A stretch of DNA of 64,000 bases from AB-137-C09 sp964645625 (lineage in GTDB: Bacteria > Pseudomonadota > Zetaproteobacteria > Mariprofundales > Mariprofundaceae), in assembly GCA_964645625.1 (NCBI GenBank), contig CAZYAI010000007.1, positions 1-64,000 of the forward strand, given 5' to 3'. Under the pieces are notes generated by a model. The model was not told where the DNA came from, ran no database searches, and saw nothing but the letters and a program-made list of their open reading frames with translations. Positions 24,523-32,822 of the stretch are shown piece by piece (within the stretch, counting starts at the first letter, position 1; each line of letters starts with the position of its first letter). Position numbers and translations under genes: made by a program.

Positions 24523-25041
24523 ATGCACACAACAATGATGAAGCGAATGCTGGTAATTGCTGGACTCGCACTAGGGCTAGCACTGTCTGGCTGTAGCACC
24601 AAACACGAACCAGCTGCTCCAGCGCATAAACCTGCGCCTGTAGCACAACAGCCTGCGCCAGCACCTACAACTGCGCCAGCACCCGTGGCACCTGCTTTGG
24701 CAGCTAAACCAACATCTAACTCAGTTTATTTTGGTTACAACGAATCAAACTTAGAAGCCAGTGCTGCTGGCACTGTATTAGACGGTTATGTTGCTTGGCT
24801 AAGCGATCACAGTGGTGTTTCCGTTACTGTTGAAGGCAACTGTGACGAACGCGGTAGTCGTGAATATAACCTTGCTTTGGGTCAAGCTCGTGCTGATCGT
24901 GTGAAAGATTACTTGGTAGCTCACGGTGTTGCTGCATCCCGCGTGGATACAGTTTCTTTCGGTGAAGAGCGTCCTGCATGTACTGATTCTGGTGAAACCT
25001 GCTGGGCACAGAATCGCCGTGCGGACATTGTTACTCGTTAA
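24523..25041 (+). CDS. pal: Peptidoglycan-associated lipoprotein Pal
   Basis: 172 residues. The lipoprotein signal ends LALSGCSTKH, followed by a Pro/Ala-rich linker (about 28-65). The OmpA-like peptidoglycan-binding domain has VYFGYNESNLEA, VEGNCDERGSREYNLALGQARA (meso-DAP-binding region) and SFGEERPAC...WAQNRRADI. It anchors the outer membrane to the wall through the Tol-Pal system. GGGAGG precedes the ATG; the cpoB, queE and queC genes follow in the classical order. Confidence 0.95.
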   Translation: MHTTMMKRMLVIAGLALGLALSGCSTKHEPAAPAHKPAPVAQQPAPAPTTAPAPVAPALAAKPTSNSVYFGYNESNLEASAAGTVLDGYVAWLSDHSGVSVTVEGNCDERGSREYNLALGQARADRVKDYLVAHGVAASRVDTVSFGEERPACTDSGETCWAQNRRADIVTR

Positions 25042-25069
25042 TTCTCTCCTGCTTGGTAAGAAACGGTCA

Positions 25070-25936
25070 TTGGCTTTGCCAGTGGCCGTTTCTTTTGCTG
25101 CGCTATGCTCGCTGAGTAGCTGCGCCACCAGCGATAAAAACACGATTCATTGGCAGCAAGACCGCAACCTAGTAGTCAACTCGCTACAGGAACTACGCAG
25201 CTCTGAAGCCAATTTAGAAGGGCAACTGACACAAATCAATCAGCGCATCCTTGAATTGCAAAAAAACATTCAAATGCAACAAGGTCAATTAGGTGCCTTA
25301 GAAGCACGCTTGAAAGACCAAAACCAACAACTCCAAAAGTTCGAACAACAGCTACAATCAACCGCTTCAACAAGCACCTCACCTGTTACAGCAGCGCGTA
25401 AAACGAGCAACAAAAACACCAAGCCCAATAACGCCAACAAGCAAACACGTTCCACAGCTCAAACCCTACACCCCGAAACAACAACTCACTTGGTACGTTC
25501 GATTAACGCCAAGCCAACCGACCCCCCTCGCAGGGCAACAACAGAAGAAGAAAAAAACAGCTATACAGCCGCCTATTTGGCTTACAAAAGCGAACGCTTC
25601 CAAGATGCTGTTCAGTCATTTCAACAGCTACTCGGCCAATACCCAGATGGTGAATATGCCGACCCTTCCTATTACTGGCTGGCAGAAAGCTTTTTGGCAC
25701 AAAAAGAATATACCAAGGCATTAGAAACATTTTCTTTTTACACCACTCACTACCCCAAATCGGGTAAATTAGCGGCTGCCATGCTAGGCACTGCCCGCGC
25801 TCATTTGGCACTGCAAGACAAGCCATCAGCCACCGCCGTGCTACAGCAACTTAAAGCACGCTTCCCCGATTCAACAGCGGCCGAGCGAGGGAAAAAACTA
25901 CTCGCAGCCAGCACAGCGTTGACTGACAAGCCATAA
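25070..25936 (+). CDS. cpoB: Cell division coordinator CpoB (YbgF)
   Basis: 288 residues if the TTG at 25070 is the start. The frame is open from inside pal with no ATG near the signal sequence, so a non-ATG start is forced. A lipoprotein-like signal (VSFAALCSLSSC) is unusual, since CpoB is generally soluble periplasmic. It then has a trimerising coiled coil (about 25-100, LQELRSSEANLEGQLTQINQ), a Thr/Asn-rich linker and three TPRs (about 165-285: YLAYKSERFQDAVQSFQQLL, YYWLAESFLAQKEYTKAL, LAAAMLGTARAHLAL). It links wall synthesis and Tol-Pal during constriction. Confidence 0.85.
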   Translation: MALPVAVSFAALCSLSSCATSDKNTIHWQQDRNLVVNSLQELRSSEANLEGQLTQINQRILELQKNIQMQQGQLGALEARLKDQNQQLQKFEQQLQSTASTSTSPVTAARKTSNKNTKPNNANKQTRSTAQTLHPETTTHLVRSINAKPTDPPRRATTEEEKNSYTAAYLAYKSERFQDAVQSFQQLLGQYPDGEYADPSYYWLAESFLAQKEYTKALETFSFYTTHYPKSGKLAAAMLGTARAHLALQDKPSATAVLQQLKARFPDSTAAERGKKLLAASTALTDKP

Positions 25937-25953
25937 CAACCGAGGAAACCATC

Positions 25954-26598
25954 GTGCTAAGAGTTCATGAAATTTACCAAAGTATTCAAGGTGAAAGCTC
26001 CCTCGCTGGCGTACCTTGCACTTTTATTCGCCTAGCAGGCTGCCCGCTACGCTGCACCTACTGCGATACACCCCAAGCATTACAGGCGACATCTGGCACA
26101 TCCATGAGTGTCGATGAGGTTATTCATGCCATTTCACCCTACCAGCACTCCTTGGTACTGGTAACGGGTGGTGAACCACTGGCTCAACCTGACTGTATTC
26201 CGCTATTACAACGCCTTATTGAGCTTCGCCACACCGTTCAAATTGAAACATCTGGGGCGTTTGATGTCAGCAACGTTCCACCATCAGTGCAAAAGATACT
26301 CGACATCAAAACACCAGGTAGCGGCGAAGAAGCGCGAAACTTATGGCAAAATTTAGCACTCTTACAACAGCATGATGAAATCAAATTCGTACTCACCAGT
26401 CGCGAAGATTATCTATGGTGCAAAGACGTTATAGAAGAACGCCTACCTGATACACCTGCGGCTATTTTACTATCCCCTGCTCATGGTCAACTGCAAGCTT
26501 CCGATCTATGCGCTTGGATGCTAGCAGACCACCTACCAGCACGATTAAATATGCAAATTCATAAAATCATTTGGGGTGCTGATGCCAGCGGTGTTTAA
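25954..26598 (+). CDS. queE: 7-carboxy-7-deazaguanine synthase
   Basis: 214 residues from a GTG with GAGGAAA upstream. It is a radical SAM enzyme of queuosine precursor synthesis. The cluster motif CPLRCTYCDTPQAL (Cys-x3-Cys-x2-Cys), the N-terminal YQSIQGESSLAGVPCTFIRLAGC and LVTGGEPLAQ (SAM-binding GGE) are all visible. The next gene is queC, so the pair makes preQ0. It continues the pal-cpoB-queE-queC run. Confidence 0.94.
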   Translation: MLRVHEIYQSIQGESSLAGVPCTFIRLAGCPLRCTYCDTPQALQATSGTSMSVDEVIHAISPYQHSLVLVTGGEPLAQPDCIPLLQRLIELRHTVQIETSGAFDVSNVPPSVQKILDIKTPGSGEEARNLWQNLALLQQHDEIKFVLTSREDYLWCKDVIEERLPDTPAAILLSPAHGQLQASDLCAWMLADHLPARLNMQIHKIIWGADASGV

Positions 26599-26605
26599 CA
26601 AGAAC

Positions 26606-27313
26606 ATGTTCGTTAACACAACACAACATAAAGCTGTTGTACTACTCTCTGGCGGGCTTGATTCGGCCACAGCACTGGCATGGGCGACCAAGCAGCAACA
26701 CTGGCAATGCCACACCTTAGCCTTCGATTACGGACAACGTCATCGCATCGAACTGGATTTTGCAGCGCGTATATCACAACACCTTGGTGCTACATCACAT
26801 CGCACCATTGGGGTAGATCTGCGCAGCATTGGTGGCTCAGCTCTCACCGATGATCTGGACGTACCACAAGATAAACACGGCGAATCAGCCATCCCCATCA
26901 CCTATGTTCCTGCTAGAAACATGATCTTCCTCTCCTTAGCCACCGCCATGGCAGAGACGCTGCATGCCAACAAGCTCGTTATTGGTGCAAACATTGTTGA
27001 TTATTCAGGCTACCCTGATTGCCGCCCTGAGTTTCTTAATGCTTTTGCTACAACAGCAACACTGGGAACACGCGCAGGCTCAGAAGGGCAAAACATGGAA
27101 GTCATCGCCCCACTCCTCTCCATGAGCAAATCAGAAATCATCGCCCTAGGGCTAAGCTTAGGTGTCGATTACAAACTCACCCGCTCCTGCTATAACCCCG
27201 ATGCGCTAGGCAACCCCTGCGGTCATTGCGACTCCTGTTACTACCGTCAAGAAGGTTTTCGCAACCTACAACAACAAGACCCTTTGACTTACCCCTCAGA
27301 CGCAGAGCTTTAA
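26606..27313 (+). CDS. queC: 7-cyano-7-deazaguanine synthase
   Basis: 235 residues from ATG 26606; an ATG at 26582 overlapping queE is also possible. It is an ATP-dependent enzyme converting CDG to preQ0. It has the PP-loop LLSGGLDSATAL, LAFDYGQRHRIEL, YVPARNMIFLSLA, GANIVDYSGYPDCRPEF and the zinc-binding Cys set in SCYNPDALGNPCGHCDSCYYRQEGF. No strong Shine-Dalgarno is seen, consistent with coupling to queE. Confidence 0.94.
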   Translation: MFVNTTQHKAVVLLSGGLDSATALAWATKQQHWQCHTLAFDYGQRHRIELDFAARISQHLGATSHRTIGVDLRSIGGSALTDDLDVPQDKHGESAIPITYVPARNMIFLSLATAMAETLHANKLVIGANIVDYSGYPDCRPEFLNAFATTATLGTRAGSEGQNMEVIAPLLSMSKSEIIALGLSLGVDYKLTRSCYNPDALGNPCGHCDSCYYRQEGFRNLQQQDPLTYPSDAEL

Positions 27314-27358
27314 ATCGTGCGACTGCTCACAAAAACACAGGCTTCGTTACTATGCCAA

Positions 27359-28369
27359 ATGAAGAGTTTAGTGGCGTTTATTGCCACAGCTTCATATGTC
27401 AGCATTCCTCTGCTACTCGCCCCAGCCATGGGAATAGCAGCAACACCCCCTGCAACACAAGACGATCAAGTTTGGCGTATGCCCACACCGCCCGAAACAG
27501 AGCAAAAAGTCGTCACCTTAGGGCAGCAACTGTTTTTTGACCCACGCATCTTAGGCAAGCAAAAAACCTCCTGTGCAGATTGCCATCACCCAGGGTTTTC
27601 TTGGTCCGAGCCTGAGCTATTTGAGCCACAACACACCAAGTCAGAACAATGGATGCTCAGTCGGCAAACACCTTCTTTACTCAATATCTATGGCTATAAA
27701 AGTTTTTTTTGGGATGGCCGCGTTGACACTTCATTAACTGCCGCGATCAACCGCCACATCGAAGTGCTCGCTAGCGACGTTCGCTACCGTTCACAGGCCT
27801 TTGAGTGGACCTACACAGCAGCCTTCAAGGCGAGCTTTGGCGACACGGCTGAAATCTCACGTATCCAAATCGCGCAAGCACTCGCCAGCTACATCGCCAC
27901 GCTTAGCGTTAACGACAGCCCCTTTGACCGCTGGCTGGCAGGCAAAAACAACACCTTCAGCCCATCAGCAGAACGCGGCTTTCGACTCTTCACAGGCAAA
28001 GCAGCATGCATCAACTGCCACCAACCACCCTATTTTACAGATTCTGGCATCCACAACATCGGCTTAAAATCGCTAGACCCTGGTTATTATGAAGTCACCC
28101 ACAGCAAGAAACATAACAATGCTTTTCGCACCCCTATGCTACGCCAAGCATCACGCACGATGCCCTATATGCACAACGGCTCACTCCGCCAATTAAGCAA
28201 CGTCATTGCATTCTACAACCAAGGTGGAACCCTCCAAGGTGGCGGCAACACACTTAAACCGCTTCATTTAAGCAAACAGGAGCAAGCTGACCTGCTCGCC
28301 TTCCTCCTCAGTCTAGAAAGCCCTGAAGCACCAGCCACCATCCCCCCATTACCTGTAACAGCCCAATAA
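27359..28369 (+). CDS. Di-heme cytochrome c peroxidase / MauG-family protein
   Basis: 336 residues from ATG 27359; GTG at 27317 would add 14. A signal peptide (about 1-28, ...LAPAMGIAAT) is followed by heme motif 1 CADCH (SCADCHHPGFSW), FFWDGRVDTS and heme motif 2 CINCH (AACINCHQPPYFTDSG), then FRTPMLRQASRTMPYMHNGS, typical of the family. It acts in the periplasm, reducing hydrogen peroxide or modifying another protein. It follows queC closely but is functionally unrelated. The two hemes and Met in PYMHNG support activity. Confidence 0.88.
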   Translation: MKSLVAFIATASYVSIPLLLAPAMGIAATPPATQDDQVWRMPTPPETEQKVVTLGQQLFFDPRILGKQKTSCADCHHPGFSWSEPELFEPQHTKSEQWMLSRQTPSLLNIYGYKSFFWDGRVDTSLTAAINRHIEVLASDVRYRSQAFEWTYTAAFKASFGDTAEISRIQIAQALASYIATLSVNDSPFDRWLAGKNNTFSPSAERGFRLFTGKAACINCHQPPYFTDSGIHNIGLKSLDPGYYEVTHSKKHNNAFRTPMLRQASRTMPYMHNGSLRQLSNVIAFYNQGGTLQGGGNTLKPLHLSKQEQADLLAFLLSLESPEAPATIPPLPVTAQ

Positions 28370-28425
28370 CATCTTACCCAACACAACAAAAAAACACTGG
28401 TATCAAAGAAAGTGAAAAATATTTA

Positions 28426-28454
28426 TTGACAGCAGCAGAATAAAAACCAAAATG
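28426..28454 (+). promoter_or_regulatory. Possible promoter of tRNA-Met
   Basis: TTGACA at 28426-28431 is followed after 17 bp by AAAATG at 28449-28454, 18 bp before the tRNA. The -35 is perfect but the -10 poor. Confidence 0.35.
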
Positions 28455-28471
28455 CGCCGCACCAAACGCAA

Positions 28472-28548
28472 GGCGCTTTAGCTCAGTTGGTTAGAGCAGC
28501 GGAATCATAATCCGCGTGTCCGGGGTTCGAGTCCCTGAAGCGCCACCA
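28472..28548 (+). tRNA. tRNA-Met (anticodon CAT)
   Basis: 77 nt with encoded CCA. The acceptor stem GGCGCTT pairs with AAGCGCC. The anticodon stem GCGGA/TCCGC encloses ATCATAA, giving CAT. It lacks the initiator features (no unpaired first base, no three GC pairs GGG/CCC in the anticodon stem). It could be elongator tRNA-Met or the tRNA-Ile whose C34 is modified to lysidine; Met is preferred by overall resemblance. Confidence 0.88.
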
Positions 28549-28566
28549 TTCAAACCCTCTCAACAA

Positions 28567-28592
28567 AAGCCTGCATGTTTGCAGGCTTTTTT
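28567..28592 (+). terminator. Terminator after tRNA-Met
   Basis: Stem AAGCCTGCA/TGCAGGCTT with a short loop runs into six T, 19 bp after the tRNA. Confidence 0.88.
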
Positions 28593-28699
28593 GAATACTC
28601 AAACAGCTAATGAAAGCCACAAAAGAACTTGGCTTTCATGGTTAATTTATATAGTTCGCCGCCCCTTATTCATGGGGAATTATCGAACCTATAACTTAT

Positions 28700-28774
28700 T
28701 GGCGCGTAGCTCAGTGGGAGAGCACCACCCTGACACGGTGGGGGTCGGCAGTTCAATCCTGCCCGCGCCAACCA
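28700..28774 (+). tRNA. tRNA-Val (anticodon GAC)
   Basis: 75 nt with encoded CCA. The acceptor stem TGGCGCG pairs with CGCGCCA. The anticodon stem CCACC/GGTGG encloses CTGACAC, giving GAC. The T arm GGCAG/CTGCC is perfect. A TATAGT at 28650-28655 with TTGGCT upstream (28629-28634) may be its promoter. Confidence 0.94.
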
Positions 28775-28842
28775 TCCTTTTTTGTTTACATCACTTATTG
28801 TTTTCTTATGGTTGTTCCTTCTGATCTCAAGGGGGAAATTGA

Positions 28843-29349
28843 ATGAGAAAAATGATTATATGGCTTTTTACCGTAAGCTGTTCATTGTTAATGCCCGTAT
28901 TGGCACACGCTGACGTAGGCATCCATAGCCACTTCGCTGCTTTTTTTGACGATGGAAAAAATGCTAACTTGGTCTTCCCAGAAACCGTTTCTGGCGATGA
29001 CATAGAAGGCCCCATGTTGAAAATTGGAGCCGAAATGATGCTGTTTACCCATTCGGTAAACATTCACGATGGTGATGTATTAAACCTACAGAACGACACC
29101 TTACGTGAAACTTCTGATGGTACATTTAAAGATTTTGGTCTAAATTGCGCGCTAACGGTACACACCGCTGGTTCATGGACAATCGGTGGTTCGTGCAAAT
29201 CCTTCATCACTGGTAACAATGAAGGTGTTCACGTAGTAAAAGATGTTCACGCACCAGAGTTTTTGGTCTGGTACAAGGTATTTGAAGACAAAGAGCAAGG
29301 AACCGCAGGTTACTTTATGAGAGAGAAAGGCGAAGACTACGCCAAGTAG
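28843..29349 (+). CDS. Exported protein of unknown function
   Basis: 168 residues with a signal peptide (1-24, ...LLMPVLAHADV). The mature part is mostly beta-rich and acidic, with one Cys pair (NCALTV and GSCKSF) that could form a disulfide. I recognise no domain. It has its own strong AAGGGGGAA site and is followed by a terminator, so it is monocistronic. Its neighbour downstream is an exported DUF1573-cytochrome protein, but the terminator separates them. Confidence 0.7.
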   Translation: MRKMIIWLFTVSCSLLMPVLAHADVGIHSHFAAFFDDGKNANLVFPETVSGDDIEGPMLKIGAEMMLFTHSVNIHDGDVLNLQNDTLRETSDGTFKDFGLNCALTVHTAGSWTIGGSCKSFITGNNEGVHVVKDVHAPEFLVWYKVFEDKEQGTAGYFMREKGEDYAK

Positions 29350-29368
29350 ATCATCACCATGCGAACGA

Positions 29369-29394
29369 AGCCCCTTGTGCAAGGGGCTTTTTTT
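29369..29394 (+). terminator. Terminator after the exported unknown
   Basis: Perfect 8-bp stem AGCCCCTT/AAGGGGCT with loop GTGC, followed by seven T. Confidence 0.9.
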
Positions 29395-29422
29395 ATGCGC
29401 TGACAACAAGAGGAACGATGTA

Positions 29423-30130
29423 ATGAAATGTATCATACAATCGCTATTATTTACTTTAGCCATGATGTTATCGCACACACTGCAAGCAACCCCCTTTCCT
29501 TTAGCCAACAATGGCTTGGTGTTAGAGCCAGCGATACAAGACTTAGGAAAGATCAAAGAAGGGGAACATCTATTCGCAGCATTATTGGTGCGCAATAACT
29601 CAACAGAAATCGCACAAATCATCGATATTCAAGCTTCCTGCGGTTGCACCAAAGCTATTCCTGCGCAAAAAATATTAGCGCCAGGCGAATTCACGACCAT
29701 CAATATTGAAGTAGATACCGCAGGCAAAACAGGGCGAGTCAAAAAGAACATCGTCGTAACCGATCAAATGGGACGACAATCCACAGCTTGGATGACCTTA
29801 ACGGTGCTGGAGCCAGACCCACACAACAGCAGCATGCCGCGCCATAATATCTTTGATGGTGAATGCGCCAAGTGCCATGTTGCACCTGCACAAGGAAAAA
29901 TAACAGGGCAGGCAATTTATGGTGCTGTTTGCATCATGTGCCACGGCAATAACGCCAAAGGTGATTACGCGCCAGACCTCACGCAGATTGATGATCCTGA
30001 TACATTATACGCGATGATCGCAGAAGGCGTTGACCCTCGCCACATGCCAGGTTTTTTGAATAAAAACGGTGGTCCCCTCGACGAAAAGCAAATACATGCG
30101 TTAGTCAAATGGTTGTTGTCGCTGGACTAG
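29423..30130 (+). CDS. DUF1573 domain fused to a two-CxxCH cytochrome c
   Basis: 235 residues from ATG 29423. A signal peptide (1-21) precedes a DUF1573/ASH-like beta-sandwich (about 30-130: GLVLEPAIQDLGKIKEGE, SCGCTKAIPAQKILAPGE, VTDQMGRQS). A C-terminal cytochrome has two heme motifs, CAKCH (ECAKCHVAP) and CIMCH (VCIMCHGNNAKG), and a Met ligand candidate in HMPGFL. DUF1573 proteins are generally extracytoplasmic, and the SCGC pair is typical. The fusion suggests an adhesive or scaffold module carrying an electron-transfer domain in the periplasm. It lies 29 bp upstream of rpe but is unlikely to be functionally linked. Confidence 0.82.
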   Translation: MKCIIQSLLFTLAMMLSHTLQATPFPLANNGLVLEPAIQDLGKIKEGEHLFAALLVRNNSTEIAQIIDIQASCGCTKAIPAQKILAPGEFTTINIEVDTAGKTGRVKKNIVVTDQMGRQSTAWMTLTVLEPDPHNSSMPRHNIFDGECAKCHVAPAQGKITGQAIYGAVCIMCHGNNAKGDYAPDLTQIDDPDTLYAMIAEGVDPRHMPGFLNKNGGPLDEKQIHALVKWLLSLD

Positions 30131-30159
30131 CTGGTCTTTTCTCGTTATAAATCGCATCC

Positions 30160-30825
30160 ATGAAAGAAGTAATCATTGCACCATCGATTTTGTCTGCTGA
30201 CTTTTCTAACTTGGAAAAAGAGATTCGCGCCATTGATGTAGGCGGTTGCGACTGGGTTCATGTAGATGTCATGGACGGTCAGTTCGTACCACCTATCACC
30301 ATTGGTGATAATATCGTCAAGGCTATTCGTCCACACACCAGCAAGGTGATGGATGTTCACTTGATGGTTCAGAATCCTGATCGTCAGATTGAAGCCTTCG
30401 CTAAGGCTGGAGCGGATATTATTACCGTTCATCAAGAAGCTTGCATTCATTTGGAACGCACGCTGCAATCCATTCGTGACGCAGGTTGTAAGGCTGGCGT
30501 AAGCTTAAACCCTGCCACACCTGTATCGACACTAGAAAATGTCATGCACTGTGTGGACTTGGTTCTATTGATGAGCGTCAACCCTGGTTATGGTGGGCAG
30601 TCATACATCCCAGCGGTAACGAAAAAAATTGCACAAGCACGTCGTATGCTTGACGATGCGGAAAGCACTGCATGGCTGGAAGTCGATGGTGGCGTAAATG
30701 CTGCAACGATTGCTGAAGTTGTAGGCGCAGGCGCAACTGCTGTTGTGGCAGGTTCTGCAGTTTACAACAAACCTGATTATGCTGCCGCTATGGCAGAGCT
30801 AAGAGCATTGGCCGCTTCAGCATAA
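30160..30825 (+). CDS. rpe: Ribulose-phosphate 3-epimerase
   Basis: 221 residues. It interconverts ribulose 5-phosphate and xylulose 5-phosphate in the pentose phosphate pathway and Calvin cycle. Motifs are APSILSADFSNLEKEI, WVHVDVMDGQFVPPITIG (metal-binding His/Asp), MDVHLMVQNP, LLMSVNPGYGGQSY and VDGGVNAATI, ending VVAGSAVY. Normal length. No good Shine-Dalgarno is seen before the ATG. Confidence 0.95.
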   Translation: MKEVIIAPSILSADFSNLEKEIRAIDVGGCDWVHVDVMDGQFVPPITIGDNIVKAIRPHTSKVMDVHLMVQNPDRQIEAFAKAGADIITVHQEACIHLERTLQSIRDAGCKAGVSLNPATPVSTLENVMHCVDLVLLMSVNPGYGGQSYIPAVTKKIAQARRMLDDAESTAWLEVDGGVNAATIAEVVGAGATAVVAGSAVYNKPDYAAAMAELRALAASA

Positions 30826-30840
30826 CACTTATCGATTGAT

Positions 30841-30870
30841 TCAGCCTTGCCGTAATGCGGCAGGGCTGAA
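30841..30870 (+). terminator. Stem-loop after rpe
   Basis: TTCAGCC-T-TGCCG pairs with CGGCA-G-GGCTGAA around a 4-5 nt loop, followed by the weak T stretch TTCTTT. A likely but imperfect terminator separating rpe from petABC. Confidence 0.6.
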
Positions 30871-30975
30871 TTCTTTGTGCCTGTTAACAGGCATAGCACA
30901 AAAATAGTTCTTGGTCATACGTACACGTTTACCAAGAACTCGACTGGAATGATTAAAAAAAAGGGGGGGAGCTCT

Positions 30976-31572
30976 ATGTCTGATCAAGTCGATCAATCCA
31001 AGCGTAATATGCTGTTTGGTGCTGCTGGCTTACTCGGTGGGGTCGCAGCAGTGGCTGCCGCTGTACCATTCGTAGGCAGTATGTTGCCAGCCGCTGATAC
31101 ACTGGCAGCAGCAAAAACGGAATTTGATGTTAGTACCGTGGAGGCGGGACAACTGGTGGTTATTCAATGGCAAGGCAAGCCTGTGTTTGTGGTACATCGC
31201 ACCAAAGAGCTGTTATCACAGCTTGATGGTCATGATGATTTGCTAAAAGACCCTGAATCCAAAGAAATTGAAGAAGTATCTGCGGAATGGCTGACCAATG
31301 AAAATCGCAAATACCGCTCTATTAAGCCAGAATACTTAATTGTAGTGGCAAGCTGCACACACTTGGGATGCATTCCATTGTTCAAGCCCAGCAAAGGTCG
31401 TAAAGAATGGGGCGATTCTGTGCCAGACGACTGGCCTGGTGGCTGGCATTGTCCTTGCCATGGTTCTTTGTACGATATGTCAGCGCGTGTGATGAAGGGT
31501 TCACCTGCGCCGCATAATCTACATCTGATGCCATATAAATATAAGACCGATACCACCGTGGTCATCGGTTAG
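30976..31572 (+). CDS. petA: Rieske iron-sulfur subunit of the cytochrome bc1 complex
   Basis: 198 residues from ATG 30976 with GGGGGGAG upstream. A Tat-type N-terminus (SKRNMLFGAAGLLGG) doubles as a membrane anchor. The 2Fe-2S ligands lie in CTHLGCIP and CPCHGSLYDMSARV. It is the electron-transfer subunit of quinol:cytochrome c oxidoreductase. It is the first gene of petABC; only 18 bp to petB. Confidence 0.96.
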   Translation: MSDQVDQSKRNMLFGAAGLLGGVAAVAAAVPFVGSMLPAADTLAAAKTEFDVSTVEAGQLVVIQWQGKPVFVVHRTKELLSQLDGHDDLLKDPESKEIEEVSAEWLTNENRKYRSIKPEYLIVVASCTHLGCIPLFKPSKGRKEWGDSVPDDWPGGWHCPCHGSLYDMSARVMKGSPAPHNLHLMPYKYKTDTTVVIG

Positions 31573-31590
31573 GCAAAGGGGGAGGAATAC

Positions 31591-32808
31591 GTGTTAAATG
31601 CAATTATGAAAACCAAGTTGTTCGGTTGGCTGGATGAGCGAACAGGTGCAGAAGCGATTGTTAAATCGCAACTAACGGAATACCCTGCACCGAAGAACTT
31701 AAATTATATGTGGAACTTCGGTTCATTGGCTTTGTTGGTTCTGGTCATTCAGATTCTTACAGGCATTTTCCTTGCAATGTACTATAAGCCCAGTGCCGCG
31801 ATGACCTACGGTGGTTACACCGTCGCTTTCGATTCTGTCGAACGCATTATGCGCGATGTAAATTTCGGTTGGCTTATTCGTTATATGCATGCGGTCGGGG
31901 CTTCTGCCTTCTTCGTTGTAGTCTATATGCATATTGGTCGCGGTCTGTATTACGGTTCTTATAAAGGACCTCGTGAGCTACTGTGGATTATTGGCGTAGT
32001 TATTTTGCTAATCATGCAAGGTGCAGCATTCTTTGGCTACCTACTTCCTTGGGGTCAGATGTCTTTCTGGGGTGCTACTGTTATTACTAACCTATTTGGT
32101 GCTTTACCAGTCATTGGTGAGTTTTTGCAACAAGTATTACGTGGTGGTTTTGCTGTAGGTGATCCTACTTTGAACCGCTTCTTCTCACTGCATTACCTGT
32201 TCCCATTGTTACTGGCTGCAATTGTTGGTGGTCACGTTCATGCACTGCATGTGGTACATTCCAACAACCCAGAAGGTATTGATGTACATGGTCCTGAAGA
32301 TCAGATCAGCTTCCACCCTTACTATACGGTGAAAGATGCTTTTGGTGTCGGCGTGTTCTTGTTGTTCTACTGCTACGTGGTGTTCTTCAACCCTCAAATG
32401 GGTGGTTACTTCATCGAAGTGGACAACTACGTACCAGCCAACAACCTACAAACACCAGCTCATATTGCACCAGTATGGTATCTCACACCGTGGTACACCA
32501 TTTTGCGTTCATTTGAAAGCAAGCTGTTGGGTGTGGTAGCAATGGGTGCTTCTTTAGCAATTCTATTCGTACTACCATTCTTGGATCGCTCCAAAGTACG
32601 TTCAGCGCGTTATCGTCCAGTGTTCCGCCAAATGGTTATTCTGTTTTTCATCACAGTGATTGTACTTGGCTATTGCGGTCATTCTGCAACATCACCTACA
32701 TTGAAACTGGTGGGACAGATTGCTACGGGTTATTACTTTGCCTTCTTCATCTTGTTGCTATTTGTGCCCAAGTTTGAGAAGACTAAACCACTGCCAGATC
32801 ATATTTGA
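31591..32808 (+). CDS. petB: Cytochrome b of the bc1 complex
   Basis: 405 residues from GTG with GGGGGAGG upstream. It has eight helices. The two heme b His pairs are in YMHAVGASAFFVVVYMHIGR and in the HYLFPLLLAAIVGGHVHALH region. The Qo-site PEWY equivalent reads APVWYLTPWYTILRS here (Pro-Val-Trp-Tyr), a variant where Glu of PEWY is replaced by Val. This type of variation occurs in some lineages and is worth noting for quinone chemistry. Confidence 0.95.
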   Translation: MLNAIMKTKLFGWLDERTGAEAIVKSQLTEYPAPKNLNYMWNFGSLALLVLVIQILTGIFLAMYYKPSAAMTYGGYTVAFDSVERIMRDVNFGWLIRYMHAVGASAFFVVVYMHIGRGLYYGSYKGPRELLWIIGVVILLIMQGAAFFGYLLPWGQMSFWGATVITNLFGALPVIGEFLQQVLRGGFAVGDPTLNRFFSLHYLFPLLLAAIVGGHVHALHVVHSNNPEGIDVHGPEDQISFHPYYTVKDAFGVGVFLLFYCYVVFFNPQMGGYFIEVDNYVPANNLQTPAHIAPVWYLTPWYTILRSFESKLLGVVAMGASLAILFVLPFLDRSKVRSARYRPVFRQMVILFFITVIVLGYCGHSATSPTLKLVGQIATGYYFAFFILLLFVPKFEKTKPLPDHI

Positions 32809-32822
32809 GGGGGAGAATTCGT

